Shown: positions 16,879 through 27,528, numbered from the stretch's first letter. The stretch: DNA of 64,000 nucleotides from Candidatus Pelagibacter sp. (GCA_028097945.1 JAOHFJ010000002.1:12082-76081), one strand, 5' to 3'. A program made the numbers and translations. The notes: a model not told the origin generated them from the letters alone.

Positions 16879-18932
16879 CACAGACCTTCTAATTTTGAAA
16901 AATCAATAAAGTTATCAAAAGTGTTACAAAACAATTTTAATAACTCTAATCGATTATTTTTAATATCTTGATTTTCATCATTTACTACCACGTTGTCAAA
17001 AAAATTATCTGTAGACTCTTTAGTTTCTGATAGCCTTATCAACAAGTTTTCGTAGTCTTTATTATCATCTTTAACGGTAAAGGCTTTTCTTATTTCGTTA
17101 ATTTTTTCATGAAGTATTTTTTCCTCTTCTTTTCTAAATAATACAGCGTCTGGTCTGCCTACGATTCCTTTTCCAGCCTTGTCCAGAATATTTGAAGCTC
17201 TTTTATAAGAACTAATTGCATTAAGACCAATACCTTTATTCTTATACTTGTTCATTAAAATTGTTTTTGCATAAAGTTCTAAAAAATTATCTCCTGCATG
17301 AGAGCTGACAGAAGCTTCGACGATATCTGGTTTTATATTTTTTAATTTTAGAACATTTCTCATTCTCTCTTTAATAAATTCAAGAACTTGTTGTTCTGTT
17401 TTTTCGTTAATTATTTTTACACCTTGTTCTTGATATAATCTTATGGCGTAATTAATTAAATCTCTAAGCTTAAATGATAATTTATTTTCAATTATAATTC
17501 TTAATAATCCTATTGCTGCACGTCGTAGTGCAAATGGATCTTTAGAACTCGTAGGTTTTTCATCGATAACGAAGAAGCCAACTAAGGTGTCTATTTTGTC
17601 TACAATTGAAATTGAATAACTAAAAGGTTTCTTTGGCAACATTGAAGTTAGACCTGTAGGTAAATAATGATCGCTAACTGAGTTAGCAACATCTTCTTCA
17701 AATCCTTGTGCTAAAGCAAAATATTTTCCCATTACACCTTGAAGTTCAGGGTACTCTCCAACTAAATCAGAACATAAATCAGATTTTGATATAGATGCTG
17801 CAACTTGAACCTTTTCTTTGTTAATATTTAAATCATCAGAGAGTAGTCCTGCCAATTGTCTTAGTCGCTGTGTCTTATCGTAAATTGTTCCAAGTTTTTC
17901 ATAGAACGTAACAGATTTAAGATTGGCGATTTGTTTAATTAAATTTTTAGATCTATCTTTATCCCAAAAGAATTTAGCGTCGGCTAATCTTGCTTCTACA
18001 ACTCTTTTATTACCTTGCGTAATGAGTTTTTTTTCATCTTTTTTATTAGCTACGACAAAGAAATAATTTGTTAACCGATCTCTGCTATCAAAAATTGGAA
18101 AATATCTTTGATGTTTTTCTAAAGTGGAGATTATTATTTCTTGGGGAATCTTTAGATAATCTTTGTTAAAACTAACGTGAAGTAAATTTGGATCTTCTAC
18201 AATATTAACAACTTCTTCTAAAAGTTTAGGATTTAGGTACTCTTTATATTGTTTGGATTGTGAGAATGAATTTATTTTTTTTAAAATAATCTCTTCTCTT
18301 TCCTGATGATTAACAATAATTTTATTACTTTTAAGAAAGCTTAAATAATCTTTAAAATCTTTAATTTTTCTAGTTTTAATAGTTAAATCTTGTTCAATTA
18401 TAATATCATCTGTTGTCTCTAAATGATCAAATTTAAATAAAAGTTTCTTATTATTAAATCTGGCAAAGATTGATCTCAAAGGTCTTCCCCACATCAAACT
18501 ATGGTCTGACCATTTCATTGATTTTTTCCAATTAATTGAGCTAATTGCTTTTGGAATTATTTTAACTAATAAATCTTCAACTAAAATTAACTGAGGCTGC
18601 GTTTTAATAAAGTAAAACTTTCCTTTTTCAGTTTCTTTTTCAATTAAATCTTTTTCTGAAACATTTTTTGCCTTTATAAAACCCTGTAAAACCTGATCAG
18701 GAGAACCTACTTTGGGCCCTTTAACTTCTTTAGCTTCAATTTTAATTTTTTCTGCTAAGTCCTTAATAAGTAACGTTAATCTAGTGGGTGAAGAATAAAC
18801 TAATAAATCTTTATACTTTATATTGTCTTCTTTAAGTGGTTTTTCAACAAATTCTTTTAGTTGATTTCTTGCTCCAATTTGTAATTGAGGAGGAATTTCT
18901 TCACTATAAAGTTCCAATAAAAGTTCTGCCAT
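16878..18932 (-). CDS. glyS: Glycyl-tRNA synthetase beta subunit
   Basis: The 684-residue protein starts MAELLLELYSEEIPPQLQ, the standard GlyS N-terminus, and contains EVKGPKVGSPDQVLQGF, KWSDHSLMWGRPLR and GEYPELQGVMGKYFALAQG. The HD-like core and C-terminal anticodon-binding helical region follow. With GlyQ it forms the bacterial alpha2beta2 glycyl-tRNA synthetase, where beta supplies tRNA recognition. It lies 3 bases after glyQ. Confidence 0.96.
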   Translation of the reverse strand: MAELLLELYSEEIPPQLQIGARNQLKEFVEKPLKEDNIKYKDLLVYSSPTRLTLLIKDLAEKIKIEAKEVKGPKVGSPDQVLQGFIKAKNVSEKDLIEKETEKGKFYFIKTQPQLILVEDLLVKIIPKAISSINWKKSMKWSDHSLMWGRPLRSIFARFNNKKLLFKFDHLETTDDIIIEQDLTIKTRKIKDFKDYLSFLKSNKIIVNHQEREEIILKKINSFSQSKQYKEYLNPKLLEEVVNIVEDPNLLHVSFNKDYLKIPQEIIISTLEKHQRYFPIFDSRDRLTNYFFVVANKKDEKKLITQGNKRVVEARLADAKFFWDKDRSKNLIKQIANLKSVTFYEKLGTIYDKTQRLRQLAGLLSDDLNINKEKVQVAASISKSDLCSDLVGEYPELQGVMGKYFALAQGFEEDVANSVSDHYLPTGLTSMLPKKPFSYSISIVDKIDTLVGFFVIDEKPTSSKDPFALRRAAIGLLRIIIENKLSFKLRDLINYAIRLYQEQGVKIINEKTEQQVLEFIKERMRNVLKLKNIKPDIVEASVSSHAGDNFLELYAKTILMNKYKNKGIGLNAISSYKRASNILDKAGKGIVGRPDAVLFRKEEEKILHEKINEIRKAFTVKDDNKDYENLLIRLSETKESTDNFFDNVVVNDENQDIKNNRLELLKLFCNTFDNFIDFSKLEGL

Positions 18933-18935
18933 AAT

Positions 18936-19832
18936 CTAACTTTGCGTACTTAACCATAGGGCGCCGCAACCTTTTGCAAGTTCTCGAATTCTAGTTATGT
19001 AACCCGTTCTTTCTGCAACACCAATAACTCCACGGGCATCTAATAAATTAAATATATGACTAGCTTTTAAACATTGATCGTAAGCTGGAAGTGAAAGTTT
19101 TTTTTCAAGTAAAGACTTACATTCCATTTCCGTACTTTCAAAATTTTTTAATAAAGTGTCTGTATTTGCAAATTCAAAGTTATAAGCTGAAAACTCTTTT
19201 TCAGCTTGAAAAAAAACTTCCTTATATTTAATTCCTTCATCGTTCCAATCTAAATCAAAAACATTATTTTTGCCTTGAACGAACATGCACAATCTTTCTA
19301 GACCATAAGTTATTTCTACAGGTACCGGTTTACATTCTATTCCTGTCATTTGTTGAAAGTATGTGAATTGTGTAATCTCCATTCCATCACACCAAACTTC
19401 CCAGCCTAATCCTGCTGCACCTAAAGTTGGACTTTCCCAATCATCTTCAACAAATCGGATATCATGATTTTTTACATCAATGCCAATCGTTGCTAAACTT
19501 TTTAAGTAAAGTTGTTTTATATTTTTTGGCGATGGTTTTATTATAACTTGAAATTGATAATAGTGTTGTAAACGATTTGGATTTTCTCCATATCTTCCAT
19601 CAGTTGGTCTTCTCGATGGTTGAACGTATGCAGCTTTCCAGGGTTTGGGGCCGAGAGATCTTAAAGTTGTTGCAGGATGAAAAGTTCCCGCTCCAACTTC
19701 TAAGTCATAAGGTTGTAATATTACACATCCATTCTTTCCCCAAAACTTTTGTAAGTTCATTATAATATCTTGAAATGATAAAAAGTTTAATTTTTTTGAG
19801 GCTTTTGTTTTAACTTTTTTTTTTGTTGGCAT
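18936..19832 (-). CDS. glyQ: Glycyl-tRNA synthetase alpha subunit
   Basis: The 298-residue catalytic subunit shows [74 protein letters not shown] and the C-terminal [19 protein letters not shown]. The first 15 or so residues ([13 protein letters not shown]) are a lysine-rich extension not present in E. coli GlyQ. It directly follows the S49 peptidase gene, with no bases between. Confidence 0.96.
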   Translation of the reverse strand: MPTKKKVKTKASKKLNFLSFQDIIMNLQKFWGKNGCVILQPYDLEVGAGTFHPATTLRSLGPKPWKAAYVQPSRRPTDGRYGENPNRLQHYYQFQVIIKPSPKNIKQLYLKSLATIGIDVKNHDIRFVEDDWESPTLGAAGLGWEVWCDGMEITQFTYFQQMTGIECKPVPVEITYGLERLCMFVQGKNNVFDLDWNDEGIKYKEVFFQAEKEFSAYNFEFANTDTLLKNFESTEMECKSLLEKKLSLPAYDQCLKASHIFNLLDARGVIGVAERTGYITRIRELAKGCGALWLSTQS

Positions 19833-20645
19833 TTACAAACCAAATTTTTGCCACATCGATTTTTCTTCTATAATATTGGCTAGTCTATCAACGGGATCTG
19901 TGATTGAAGAAGATAGTTTTCTTGCAATAAATCCTTTTGGTTTTTCAAAGTTTTTAATAATAACTTTATCACCAAATTTTTCTTTTAAAATTTGATCAGC
20001 GTTTCCTATTCCGTCAATTAATCCAAGATCTAATGCTGATTTACCTGTCCAAAATTCACCAGTAAAAATATTATTTTTTTCAGGATCTTTAAGTTTAGAA
20101 CCTCTACTTGTTTCAACAACTTTGATAAAATCAGCGTGTAATTCTAATTGAATACTTTTTAATCTTTTAACATCATCTTCTTTTTCATCCACAAAAGGAT
20201 CTAAAGTACTTTTATTTTTTCCTGCAGTATAAACTCTTCTCTCAATACCAATTTTTTTTATTAAATCTTTAAATCCAAATGAAGCAGAAATAACTCCAAT
20301 TGAACCTATGATTGAACTTGAATTCGCATAAATTTCATCACCTGCGCATGAAATCAAATAACCACCTGATGCGGCAACATCTTCGGCAAATATAATTACT
20401 TTAACTTTGCTTTTCTCAGCTAATTGTCTGATGTAACTATAGATCAAATGAGATTGAACTGGGGATCCTCCAGGTGAATTTATTGATACTGCAACATGTG
20501 TAATTTTCTTAAAAGAAAATGCTTTTTTTAAAATATCTCTTTGACCCGCTAGATCTATACCTTTGTTAAATCGACCTGCAGAGCCAATTACTCCGGTTAG
20601 TCTTACATGAGGTACTACTTTTTTCTTTTTAAAAATTGAAAACAT
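19833..20645 (-). CDS. S49-family peptidase (SppA/SohB-like), without signal peptide or membrane anchor
   Basis: The 270-residue protein has the S49 fold. HVAVSINSPGGSPVQS is the oxyanion strand, DVAASGGYLISCAGDEIYA holds the nucleophile S93, and SIIGSIGVISASFG and RVYTAGKNKSTLDPF follow, with the likely general-base lysine at 143 or 145. SppA-type enzymes degrade cleaved signal peptides or other membrane peptides. Unlike E. coli SppA this is a single-domain form starting MFSIFKKKKVVPHVRLTG, with no obvious transmembrane segment, so it may be peripheral or cytoplasmic. It heads the glyQ-glyS-ppdK run and is divergent from the polyprenyl synthase gene. Confidence 0.85.
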   Translation of the reverse strand: MFSIFKKKKVVPHVRLTGVIGSAGRFNKGIDLAGQRDILKKAFSFKKITHVAVSINSPGGSPVQSHLIYSYIRQLAEKSKVKVIIFAEDVAASGGYLISCAGDEIYANSSSIIGSIGVISASFGFKDLIKKIGIERRVYTAGKNKSTLDPFVDEKEDDVKRLKSIQLELHADFIKVVETSRGSKLKDPEKNNIFTGEFWTGKSALDLGLIDGIGNADQILKEKFGDKVIIKNFEKPKGFIARKLSSSITDPVDRLANIIEEKSMWQKFGL

Positions 20646-20741
20646 AATTTAGATGAACTTTCTAACTCTTATAACAGTAAAAAATTAAATTTTAATATTA
20701 AATTACGCTACTTATAGTTGAATTATAGGTGCGTCACCGCG

Positions 20742-20769
20742 TTTCCAATTAAAAATTTATTATTGGAAA
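20742..20769. repeat. Hairpin-forming inverted repeat in the ispB leader
   Basis: TTTCCAAT (20742-20749) and ATTGGAAA (20762-20769) form a perfect 8-base inverted repeat around a 12-base AT loop, 21 bases before the ispB ATG. No T-run follows on the plus strand, so it is not a usual terminator; it could be a leader structure or operator. A smaller hairpin GGTG-CGT-CACC lies at 20728-20738. The rest of the 145-base divergent gap (20646-20790) shows nothing I recognise. Confidence 0.4.
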
Positions 20770-20790
20770 AATCAATTATAAATAAAGCTT

Positions 20791-21804
20791 ATGGGATCAG
20801 TAATACCGCTAAAAAAATCGGCCAACTCTGCTTACTTAGAGCTTAAAAACTTGCTTGGAAATAAGCTTCAAAAAGTTGAAGATTTAATTGAGCAAAGATT
20901 AAAAAGTGAAGTCGATTTAATTGAAAAGATGAGCGATCATCATCTTAAATCTGGAGGAAAAAGATTAAGAGCTTTATTAACTTTAGAGTCTGCAAAATTG
21001 ACTGGCTACAAAGAAGACAATAGAGACATTAATCTTGCGGCTTGTGTAGAGCTAATTCATTCAGCAACATTATTACACGATGATGTAATTGATGAGAGTT
21101 CTTTAAGAAGAGGAGTTAAAACTACAAATTCAATTTGGGGCAACCAATCATCAATTTTAGTTGGTGACTATCTTTTGAGTAGATGCTTTGAAATAATGGT
21201 TCAAGATGGTGATTTAGAAGTTTTGCAACTTTTATCCTCTACTTCTGCAAAAATTGCTCAGGGTGAAGTTCTTCAACTTCAACATAAAGGTGAAGCTGAT
21301 CTTTTAGAAGAGACATACATTGATATAATAAATTTAAAAACAGCAGCATTATTTTCTGCAGCAACAAAAACAGGTGCTTGTATCTCTGGAAGTAATGATA
21401 AAGAAAAAAAGGCTTTAGAGTCTTATGGAAGAAACCTAGGTTTGGCTTTTCAGATTGCAGATGATGCGCTTGATTATTACGCAAAAGAAAAATTTTTTGG
21501 CAAACAAATAGGAAAAGATTTTTATGAGGGAAAAGTTACTTTGCCTTTAATAACGATTTTTCAAAAAGGAAATGAAGAAGAAAAAGAGTTTTTAACTGAA
21601 ATAATGAAGAAAGAAAAAAGAACTGAAGAGGATTTTAGTGAAACACTAGCGTTAATTAATAAATACAAAACTGTTGAAACAAGTTTAAAAAAAGCAGAGT
21701 ATTTCGTCAATGTGTCTTATGATGCTTTAGCTATTTTTCCTGGTAGTGAAGATAAAAGAATATTGCAAAGCTTAACTAGCTTTAGTTTAAACAGGTCTTT
21801 TTAA
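20791..21804 (+). CDS. ispB: Long-chain polyprenyl diphosphate synthase (octaprenyl/decaprenyl type)
   Basis: The 337-residue trans-prenyltransferase has GGKRLRALLTLE, the first aspartate-rich motif DDVID (97-101) in LLHDDVIDESSLRRG, and the second DDALD (224-228) in IADDALDYY. The short DDxxD without the two extra residues seen in the farnesyl synthase of this window, plus the length and the GDYLLSRCFEIM block, point to the IspB/DdsA group that makes the ubiquinone side chain. Chain length (C40 or C50) cannot be read from sequence by eye. Its stop is shared as TTAA with the convergent pdxH. Confidence 0.9.
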   Translation: MGSVIPLKKSANSAYLELKNLLGNKLQKVEDLIEQRLKSEVDLIEKMSDHHLKSGGKRLRALLTLESAKLTGYKEDNRDINLAACVELIHSATLLHDDVIDESSLRRGVKTTNSIWGNQSSILVGDYLLSRCFEIMVQDGDLEVLQLLSSTSAKIAQGEVLQLQHKGEADLLEETYIDIINLKTAALFSAATKTGACISGSNDKEKKALESYGRNLGLAFQIADDALDYYAKEKFFGKQIGKDFYEGKVTLPLITIFQKGNEEEKEFLTEIMKKEKRTEEDFSETLALINKYKTVETSLKKAEYFVNVSYDALAIFPGSEDKRILQSLTSFSLNRSF

Positions 21805-22379
21805 GGGTACAAAAGTTCCTTTTCCCATTTTCCATTTTTATTTTTATAATTTAATCTCTCGTGAATTCTGCCTTCACCATCAACCCAAAACTCTATTTCA
21901 GCTGGTAAAATTCTCCAACCTGACCAGTGGGGAGGTCTTGGAACATTGTTTTGATCAGGATATTTTTTTTCAAACTCTTTAATTTTTTCTAAAAAAGTTT
22001 CTCTTTTGTCTAAAATTGAAGATTGAGAAGATGCCCAAGCACTAATACGGTTTTTATAAGGTCTTGAATTGTAATAATCATCAGCTTCTTTTTCTGAAAC
22101 TACCTCTACTTTCCCAATTACTCTTACTTGACGTCTTAAACTTTTCCAATGAAAACACATCGAAGCTTTTTGATTTTCTTTTAATTCTCCACCTTTTTTA
22201 CTATTAAAGTTTGTATAAAAAACAAATCCTTTATTATTCAAACCTTTCAGCAAAACCATTCTTACATTAGGTTGATTGTCTTTATTTGCAGTAGCTACTG
22301 CGACAGCATTTGGGTCATTAATTTCAGTCTCTTCAGCCTTAGCAAACCATTTTTTGAATAAATCTATTGGATTATCCAA
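21801..22379 (-). CDS. pdxH: Pyridoxine/pyridoxamine 5'-phosphate oxidase
   Basis: The 192-residue FMN enzyme contains NAVAVATANKDNQPNVRMVLLKG, FVFYTNFNSKKGGELKENQKASMCFHW (FMN/PLP phosphate contacts), RQVRVIGKVEVVSEKEADDYYNSRP, ASSQSSIL and the C-terminal PAEIEFWVDGEGRIHERL, all typical of PdxH. It forms pyridoxal 5'-phosphate from PNP or PMP. The N-terminus is short, so it starts close to the core fold. It stands alone on the minus strand between ispB and aroC. Confidence 0.95.
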   Translation of the reverse strand: MDNPIDLFKKWFAKAEETEINDPNAVAVATANKDNQPNVRMVLLKGLNNKGFVFYTNFNSKKGGELKENQKASMCFHWKSLRRQVRVIGKVEVVSEKEADDYYNSRPYKNRISAWASSQSSILDKRETFLEKIKEFEKKYPDQNNVPRPPHWSGWRILPAEIEFWVDGEGRIHERLNYKNKNGKWEKELLYP

Positions 22380-22466
22380 GTCTTCAAAGCAGCTGTCTAA
22401 ACCAATTGAATTTTTGCCATTTTTTGATTCATATATTTACTAAAATAATCTATACATTAAATATCT

Positions 22467-23549
22467 ATGTCTTTTAATACTTTTGGAAAAATATTTAGAT
22501 TTACAACTTGGGGAGAATCCCACGGTCCCGCTATTGGGTGTGTGGTAGATGGTTGTCCGCCAAATATTCCTTTATCGGAAAAAGATATCCAGACAGATAT
22601 GGACAGAAGAAGACCTGGACAATCGAAATTTACTACTCAAAGAAAAGAACCAGATAAAGCTATCATTCTCTCTGGTGTTTTTGAAGGTAAAACGACTGGA
22701 ACTCCAATATCAATTATTATTTATAATGAAGATAAAAAATCTAGAGACTACGAATCTATTAAAAATAAATTTAGACCAGGGCATGCTGATTATACTTATT
22801 TTAAAAAATATGGCATTCGAGATTTTAGAGGTGGTGGCCGTCAGTCAGCTAGAGAGACAGCAAGCAGAGTTGCGGCAGGTGCTGTAGCCAGAATAGTTTT
22901 AAAGAAAATTATTGGTAAAAAATTTAATGTTATTGGAGCCGTCACTCAATTGGGTTTAATGTCATGTGATAAATCAAATTGGAACAATGCTGAGATAAGA
23001 AAAAATCCTTTTTTCTGTCCTGATAAAAAATCTGTAAAACTTTGGGAAAAATATCTTTTAGCTGTAAGAAAAGCAGGATCATCTTGTGGAGCTGTAATTG
23101 AATTAAGAGCTACGGGTATTCCTGTTGGCTTAGGAGCTCCTATTTACTCGAAACTTGATACTGATATTTCAGCCGCATTAATGAGCATCAATGCAGTTAA
23201 AGGTGTAAATATAGGTTCAGGTATGAATGCTGCATACTTAAGCGGTGAAGAGAACTCTGATGAAATCAGAAAAAGTTCTGGCAAAATAAAATTTAAAACC
23301 AATCACGCTGGAGGAATTCTTGGGGGAATTTCAACTGGACAAGATATTGTTGCTTCTTTTGCGGTGAAACCAACTTCTTCTATTTTAACTAGTAGAGAAA
23401 CTATTGATAAAAAAGGCAAGAATACAAAAATTTCAGTTAAAGGACGACATGATCCGTGTGTAGGAATTAGAGCAGTACCTATTGGTGAAGCAATGATCAA
23501 CTGTGTGTTACTTGATCATTTATTAATGCACAGAGCGCAGTGCAGTTAA
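22467..23549 (+). CDS. aroC: Chorismate synthase
   Basis: The 360-residue protein converts EPSP to chorismate, the last common step of aromatic synthesis, with reduced FMN. Signature blocks are [76 protein letters not shown] and [16 protein letters not shown]. All lie at the usual positions and the length is normal. Its stop forms a shared TTAA with the convergent dxs. Confidence 0.97.
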   Translation: MSFNTFGKIFRFTTWGESHGPAIGCVVDGCPPNIPLSEKDIQTDMDRRRPGQSKFTTQRKEPDKAIILSGVFEGKTTGTPISIIIYNEDKKSRDYESIKNKFRPGHADYTYFKKYGIRDFRGGGRQSARETASRVAAGAVARIVLKKIIGKKFNVIGAVTQLGLMSCDKSNWNNAEIRKNPFFCPDKKSVKLWEKYLLAVRKAGSSCGAVIELRATGIPVGLGAPIYSKLDTDISAALMSINAVKGVNIGSGMNAAYLSGEENSDEIRKSSGKIKFKTNHAGGILGGISTGQDIVASFAVKPTSSILTSRETIDKKGKNTKISVKGRHDPCVGIRAVPIGEAMINCVLLDHLLMHRAQCS

Positions 23550-25465
23550 TTAGAAATCTTATTTTTATTTTTTGCTAAAATAATATTTGAATTAAGTGTT
23601 TCCTCAACTTTATTAGCTATAGATGAACTATCCAGACCTGCAATCTCGTACATTTTTTCAGGTGTGTCTTGATCTATAAAAATATCTGGCAAAATCATAG
23701 ATCTAAATTTTAAACCTCTATCAAATACTCCTCTATCAGACAAAAGTTGCATTACGTGAGATCCAAATCCACCTATAGAACCCTCCTCAATAGTTATTAA
23801 TACTTCATGACTTGAAGCTACTTCCATAATTAATTTTTCATCTAAAGGTTTAGCAAATCTTGCATCAATAATTGTACAATCAATTCCTTTTTTTAACAGT
23901 TTGTCTGAAGCATTTTTGCACTCCTCTAATCGAGTTCCAAAATTTATAAGAGCTACTTTTTTTCCTTCTTTGATAACTCTCCCCTTTCCAATTTCCAAAG
24001 TTTCTTTGATTGAAGGTAATTCAATTCCAATTCCATTTCCTCTAGGATATCTAAAAGCAGATGGACGATCATTTATATTAACTGAAGTATTAATCATTTT
24101 TACTAATTCAGACTCATCGCTTGCAGCCATTACAACAAAATTTGGTAAAGTTGAAAGATAAGTAATATCAAAAGAACCTGCATGTGTTGGTCCATCTGCA
24201 CCTACTAGTCCTGCACGGTCGATTGCAAACCTCACTGGAAGTGATTGTAAAGCAACATCATGAACCACTTGATCGTAGGCTCTTTGTAGAAAAGTAGAGT
24301 AAATTGCAGCATAAGGTTTGTATCCTTCTGTCGCTAGTCCAGCTGCAAAGGTTACTGCATGCTGTTCGGCTATTCCTACATCAAAAATACGTTCCGGGAA
24401 TTTCTTTTCAAATAAATTTAAACCTGTGCCTGAAGGCATGGCTCCAGTAATGCCAATAATTTTTGTATCTTGCTCGGCATGTTTAATCAAAGTCTCGGCA
24501 AAAACTTTCGTATACGACGGAATATTTGATTTTGATTTTGCTTGTTCTCCAGTTGAAACATTAAACTTTGATACACCATGGTATTTATCACCTGAGTCTT
24601 CTGCAGGTTTATATCCTTTACCCTTTTGAGTTCTAACATGAATAAGAACTGGCCCTTGGTGGTTAGAATGTTTAACATTTTCTAAAATTTGAACCAAGTT
24701 TTCAACATCATGTCCATCTATAGGACCTACATAATAAAAACCCAGCTCACTAAATAATGTCCCACCAGTAACAATATTTCTAAGTAAGTCCTCTGCTTTA
24801 CCAGCTTTTTGACTAAACCTTTTTGAAAAAGAGGAGATAACCATTTTTAAAGTTTCTCTCAAACTGAAATATAATTTACCCGATAATAGTTTAGCTAAAT
24901 ATTTACTCATAGCGCCAACAGGTCTTGCAATAGACATGTCGTTATCGTTTAAAATTACAATTAAGTTAGACTTTAATGCACCCGCATTATTCATAGCCTC
25001 ATAAGCCATACCAGCACTCATGGCTCCATCACCTATTACTGCAATGACGTTATTATTATTGTTAGATAATTTTTTTGCAACGGCCATTCCAAGCGTCGAG
25101 GAAATAGAAGTTGAGCTATGAGCAGCTCCGAAAGGATCATATTCACTTTCAGCTCTTTTTGTAAATCCTGATAAGCCTCCACCCTTTCTAAGTGTTTTAA
25201 TTCTATCTCTTCGACCAGTTATAATCTTATGTGGATAGCACTGATGACTAACGTCCCAAACTAATTTATCTTTAGGGGTATCAAAAACATAATGTAAAGC
25301 TATTGTAAGCTCTACTACGCCCAGCCCTGCTCCTAGGTGTCCTCCTGTTTCGGAAACTACATCAATTAGTTCATCTCTTAGTTCATCCGAAATTTGTTTA
25401 AGATCATTTTTTTTAAATCTTCTTAAATCAGCAGGAAAGTTGATTTGTTTTATAAGTCTACCCAT
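23546..25465 (-). CDS. dxs: 1-Deoxy-D-xylulose-5-phosphate synthase
   Basis: The 639-residue thiamine-diphosphate enzyme makes DXP from pyruvate and glyceraldehyde 3-phosphate, the entry to the MEP isoprenoid pathway. Motifs include [45 protein letters not shown], the ThDP site [49 protein letters not shown] and [15 protein letters not shown]. It overlaps ispA by one base and follows it, so xseB-ispA-dxs is one minus-strand operon, a common bacterial order. Confidence 0.97.
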   Translation of the reverse strand: MGRLIKQINFPADLRRFKKNDLKQISDELRDELIDVVSETGGHLGAGLGVVELTIALHYVFDTPKDKLVWDVSHQCYPHKIITGRRDRIKTLRKGGGLSGFTKRAESEYDPFGAAHSSTSISSTLGMAVAKKLSNNNNNVIAVIGDGAMSAGMAYEAMNNAGALKSNLIVILNDNDMSIARPVGAMSKYLAKLLSGKLYFSLRETLKMVISSFSKRFSQKAGKAEDLLRNIVTGGTLFSELGFYYVGPIDGHDVENLVQILENVKHSNHQGPVLIHVRTQKGKGYKPAEDSGDKYHGVSKFNVSTGEQAKSKSNIPSYTKVFAETLIKHAEQDTKIIGITGAMPSGTGLNLFEKKFPERIFDVGIAEQHAVTFAAGLATEGYKPYAAIYSTFLQRAYDQVVHDVALQSLPVRFAIDRAGLVGADGPTHAGSFDITYLSTLPNFVVMAASDESELVKMINTSVNINDRPSAFRYPRGNGIGIELPSIKETLEIGKGRVIKEGKKVALINFGTRLEECKNASDKLLKKGIDCTIIDARFAKPLDEKLIMEVASSHEVLITIEEGSIGGFGSHVMQLLSDRGVFDRGLKFRSMILPDIFIDQDTPEKMYEIAGLDSSSIANKVEETLNSNIILAKNKNKISN

Positions 25466-26340
25466 TAAAATTTTCTTTCTAAAATGAACTCAATCGTGTT
25501 TGTTAAATCTTTTGCTTTTTTTCCATGTTTTTTTAATTTACGCAATATGTTTTTCTTCAAATTATTTGCATACAAATTAGCTTTATTTTCGCCCATTAAA
25601 TTTAATAAAGTTGATTTACCTTTTTTTTTATCTTTTTTCACTGGTTTACCAACTAATTTTATAGAACCTTTGTTGTCTAAAAAATCATCAGCAAATTGAA
25701 ATAGTAATCCTATCTCCTCACCTAAATTGCTTAAAAATTTTTTTTCTTTATTATTTTTATTAGCAACTGCTGCTACTGAGTATAAACAAAAGTTAAATAG
25801 TTTGCCTGTTTTTTTCTTTTGCATATCTATAATTTGTTTTAAATTTTTTTTTTTATTTTCAAATTTTAAATCTAACTCTTGTCCACCAGCTATACCAGTG
25901 TGTCCAGAACAACTTGCTAATGATTTTATAATTTCATTTTTTATCTTCGAGTTGAGTGAATATTTTTTATCTGCAATAATCTCGAAAGCTAACGTCAATA
26001 AAGAACTTCCAGCCAATACCGCTGATGCTTCTCCAAATTTAATGTGCGTTGATGGTTTACCTCTTCTTAAAGAGTCATTATCCATGCATGGTAAATCATC
26101 GTGTATCAATGAATATGAGTGAATACACTCAACAGCCGCACAAATATTTATAAGACTTTTTTCACTAATATTAAATATTTTACCAGTATCTAAAATAATA
26201 GTTGATCTAATCTTTTTTCCCCCAGATATAACACCGTACTTCATGGGTTTGACTAGTAAAGAATTTTTTTGTTTTTTTATAAAGTTAATCAAAAATTGAT
26301 CAACTTTTTTAGCATTTTTTAATAATTTTTTTTTTATCAT
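25465..26340 (-). CDS. ispA: Farnesyl (or geranylgeranyl) diphosphate synthase, short-chain type
   Basis: The 291-residue prenyltransferase has [12 protein letters not shown], the first aspartate motif DDLPCMD (81-87) with the two-residue insertion typical of bacterial FPP/GGPP synthases, LRRGKPSTH, and the second motif FQFADDFLD. It provides C15 or C20 chains for quinones, undecaprenyl phosphate and, through carotenoids, retinal. Product length is uncertain by eye. It lies between xseB (3 bases upstream) and dxs (one-base overlap). Confidence 0.9.
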   Translation of the reverse strand: MIKKKLLKNAKKVDQFLINFIKKQKNSLLVKPMKYGVISGGKKIRSTIILDTGKIFNISEKSLINICAAVECIHSYSLIHDDLPCMDNDSLRRGKPSTHIKFGEASAVLAGSSLLTLAFEIIADKKYSLNSKIKNEIIKSLASCSGHTGIAGGQELDLKFENKKKNLKQIIDMQKKKTGKLFNFCLYSVAAVANKNNKEKKFLSNLGEEIGLLFQFADDFLDNKGSIKLVGKPVKKDKKKGKSTLLNLMGENKANLYANNLKKNILRKLKKHGKKAKDLTNTIEFILERKF

Positions 26341-26343
26341 TCC

Positions 26344-26550
26344 TTATTTTTTCTTAGAAATTTCTTTTAATTTTTCTTTAAATAAACTATCTATATGTTT
26401 GTTGAGTTGTATTAACCTATTATATTCATCAATTGACTTATCTAAATTAGTGTCTTGATTTTCTAGTTTAATCAAAATAGCATCAATTTCATCTCTAGCC
26501 TCTTTTAATGATTTACTTTTAACATCAGCTGGAATATTTTCATTTTTCAT
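26344..26550 (-). CDS. xseB: Exodeoxyribonuclease VII small subunit
   Basis: This 68-residue protein has the XseB helix pair: SLKEARDEIDAILIKLENQDTNLDKSIDEYNRLIQLNKHIDSLFKEKLKEISKKK, with the EL/IV..LE....L..S...Y..G/L pattern. Six such chains wrap each XseA subunit. The xseB-ispA-dxs order is conserved in many bacteria, which supports the call. Only 21 bases separate its start from the divergent tsaC start. Confidence 0.88.
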   Translation of the reverse strand: MKNENIPADVKSKSLKEARDEIDAILIKLENQDTNLDKSIDEYNRLIQLNKHIDSLFKEKLKEISKKK

Positions 26551-26571
26551 CTAATAAATAATATTTACATT

Positions 26572-27528
26572 ATGAAAAATAACTATTCAAATATATTTAC
26601 ATTTAATAGAAAAACTTTAAGTAAAACTATAAAATATTTGAATAATGGTAATATTGCTGGGTTGCCAACTGAGACTGTTTACGGTTTGGGTGGAAATGCT
26701 TATAGCAAACGTTCTATAGAAAAAATATTTAAATTAAAAGGTAGGCCAAAATCAAACCCTTTAATAATTCATTATTTTAATTTGAGCAAAGCTTTAAAAG
26801 ATGTTGAAATCAATAAAAACTTCTTAAAATTATATAAAAAATTTTGTCCTGGCCCAATTACTTTTATTTTAAATAAAAAAATTAATTCAAAGATTAATCC
26901 ACTTGCATCTGCTAAATTAACTACAGTAGCCGTTAGATTTCCAAAACATAAGGTTATTAGAACTATTTTAAAAAAAATTAATTTTCCTTTAGCGATGCCA
27001 AGCGCAAATAAATCTTTTAACGTGAGTCCTGTTTGTGCTTTAGATGTAGTTGATGAGTTTAAAAAAAAAGTAAAGTTAATTATTGATGGTGGAAAATCTA
27101 AAATTGGAATAGAGTCAACAGTGATTGATTTAACTAAATTTCCTGAAATTTTAAGGCCTGGAATAATAGACAATAGTTTAATCAAAAAAATTTTAAAGTC
27201 AAAATTAATTAAAAGATCTAAATCAAAAAGATTAAGATCTCCGGGAATGATGAAAAAACACTATTCTCCTGGCATACCGGTTTTAATTAATCAAAAAAAA
27301 CATGATGCAAAAAGCGCATTTATATATCTTGGTAAAAGATATAAAAAAAACAAATATTTCTTTAGCTTAAGTGAGAAATCAAATTTAAAAGAAGCGGCAT
27401 CAAATTTATATAAACTTTTAAGAACAATTAAAAGAAAGGGGTACGAAAAGATTCAAATAGGCAAAATTCCGAATAAAGGTTCTGGAATAGCAATAAACGA
27501 TAGAATAAAAAGAGCTTCAAAAAATTAA
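26572..27528 (+). CDS. tsaC: L-threonylcarbamoyladenylate synthase (Sua5 type)
   Basis: The 318-residue protein has the YrdC domain (NIAGLPTETVYGLGGNA, KLKGRPKSNPLIIHY, FCPGPITFILN, AVRFPKHKV, MPSANKSFNVSPVCA, IESTVIDLT, LRPGII), then the linker SPGMMKKHYSPGIPV and a C-terminal Sua5 domain. It makes threonylcarbamoyl-AMP for the t6A base of ANN-reading tRNAs. Its TAA overlaps the ATG of the ABC ATPase gene (TAATG), so the accessory cassette downstream may be transcribed from here. Confidence 0.93.
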   Translation: MKNNYSNIFTFNRKTLSKTIKYLNNGNIAGLPTETVYGLGGNAYSKRSIEKIFKLKGRPKSNPLIIHYFNLSKALKDVEINKNFLKLYKKFCPGPITFILNKKINSKINPLASAKLTTVAVRFPKHKVIRTILKKINFPLAMPSANKSFNVSPVCALDVVDEFKKKVKLIIDGGKSKIGIESTVIDLTKFPEILRPGIIDNSLIKKILKSKLIKRSKSKRLRSPGMMKKHYSPGIPVLINQKKHDAKSAFIYLGKRYKKNKYFFSLSEKSNLKEAASNLYKLLRTIKRKGYEKIQIGKIPNKGSGIAINDRIKRASKN

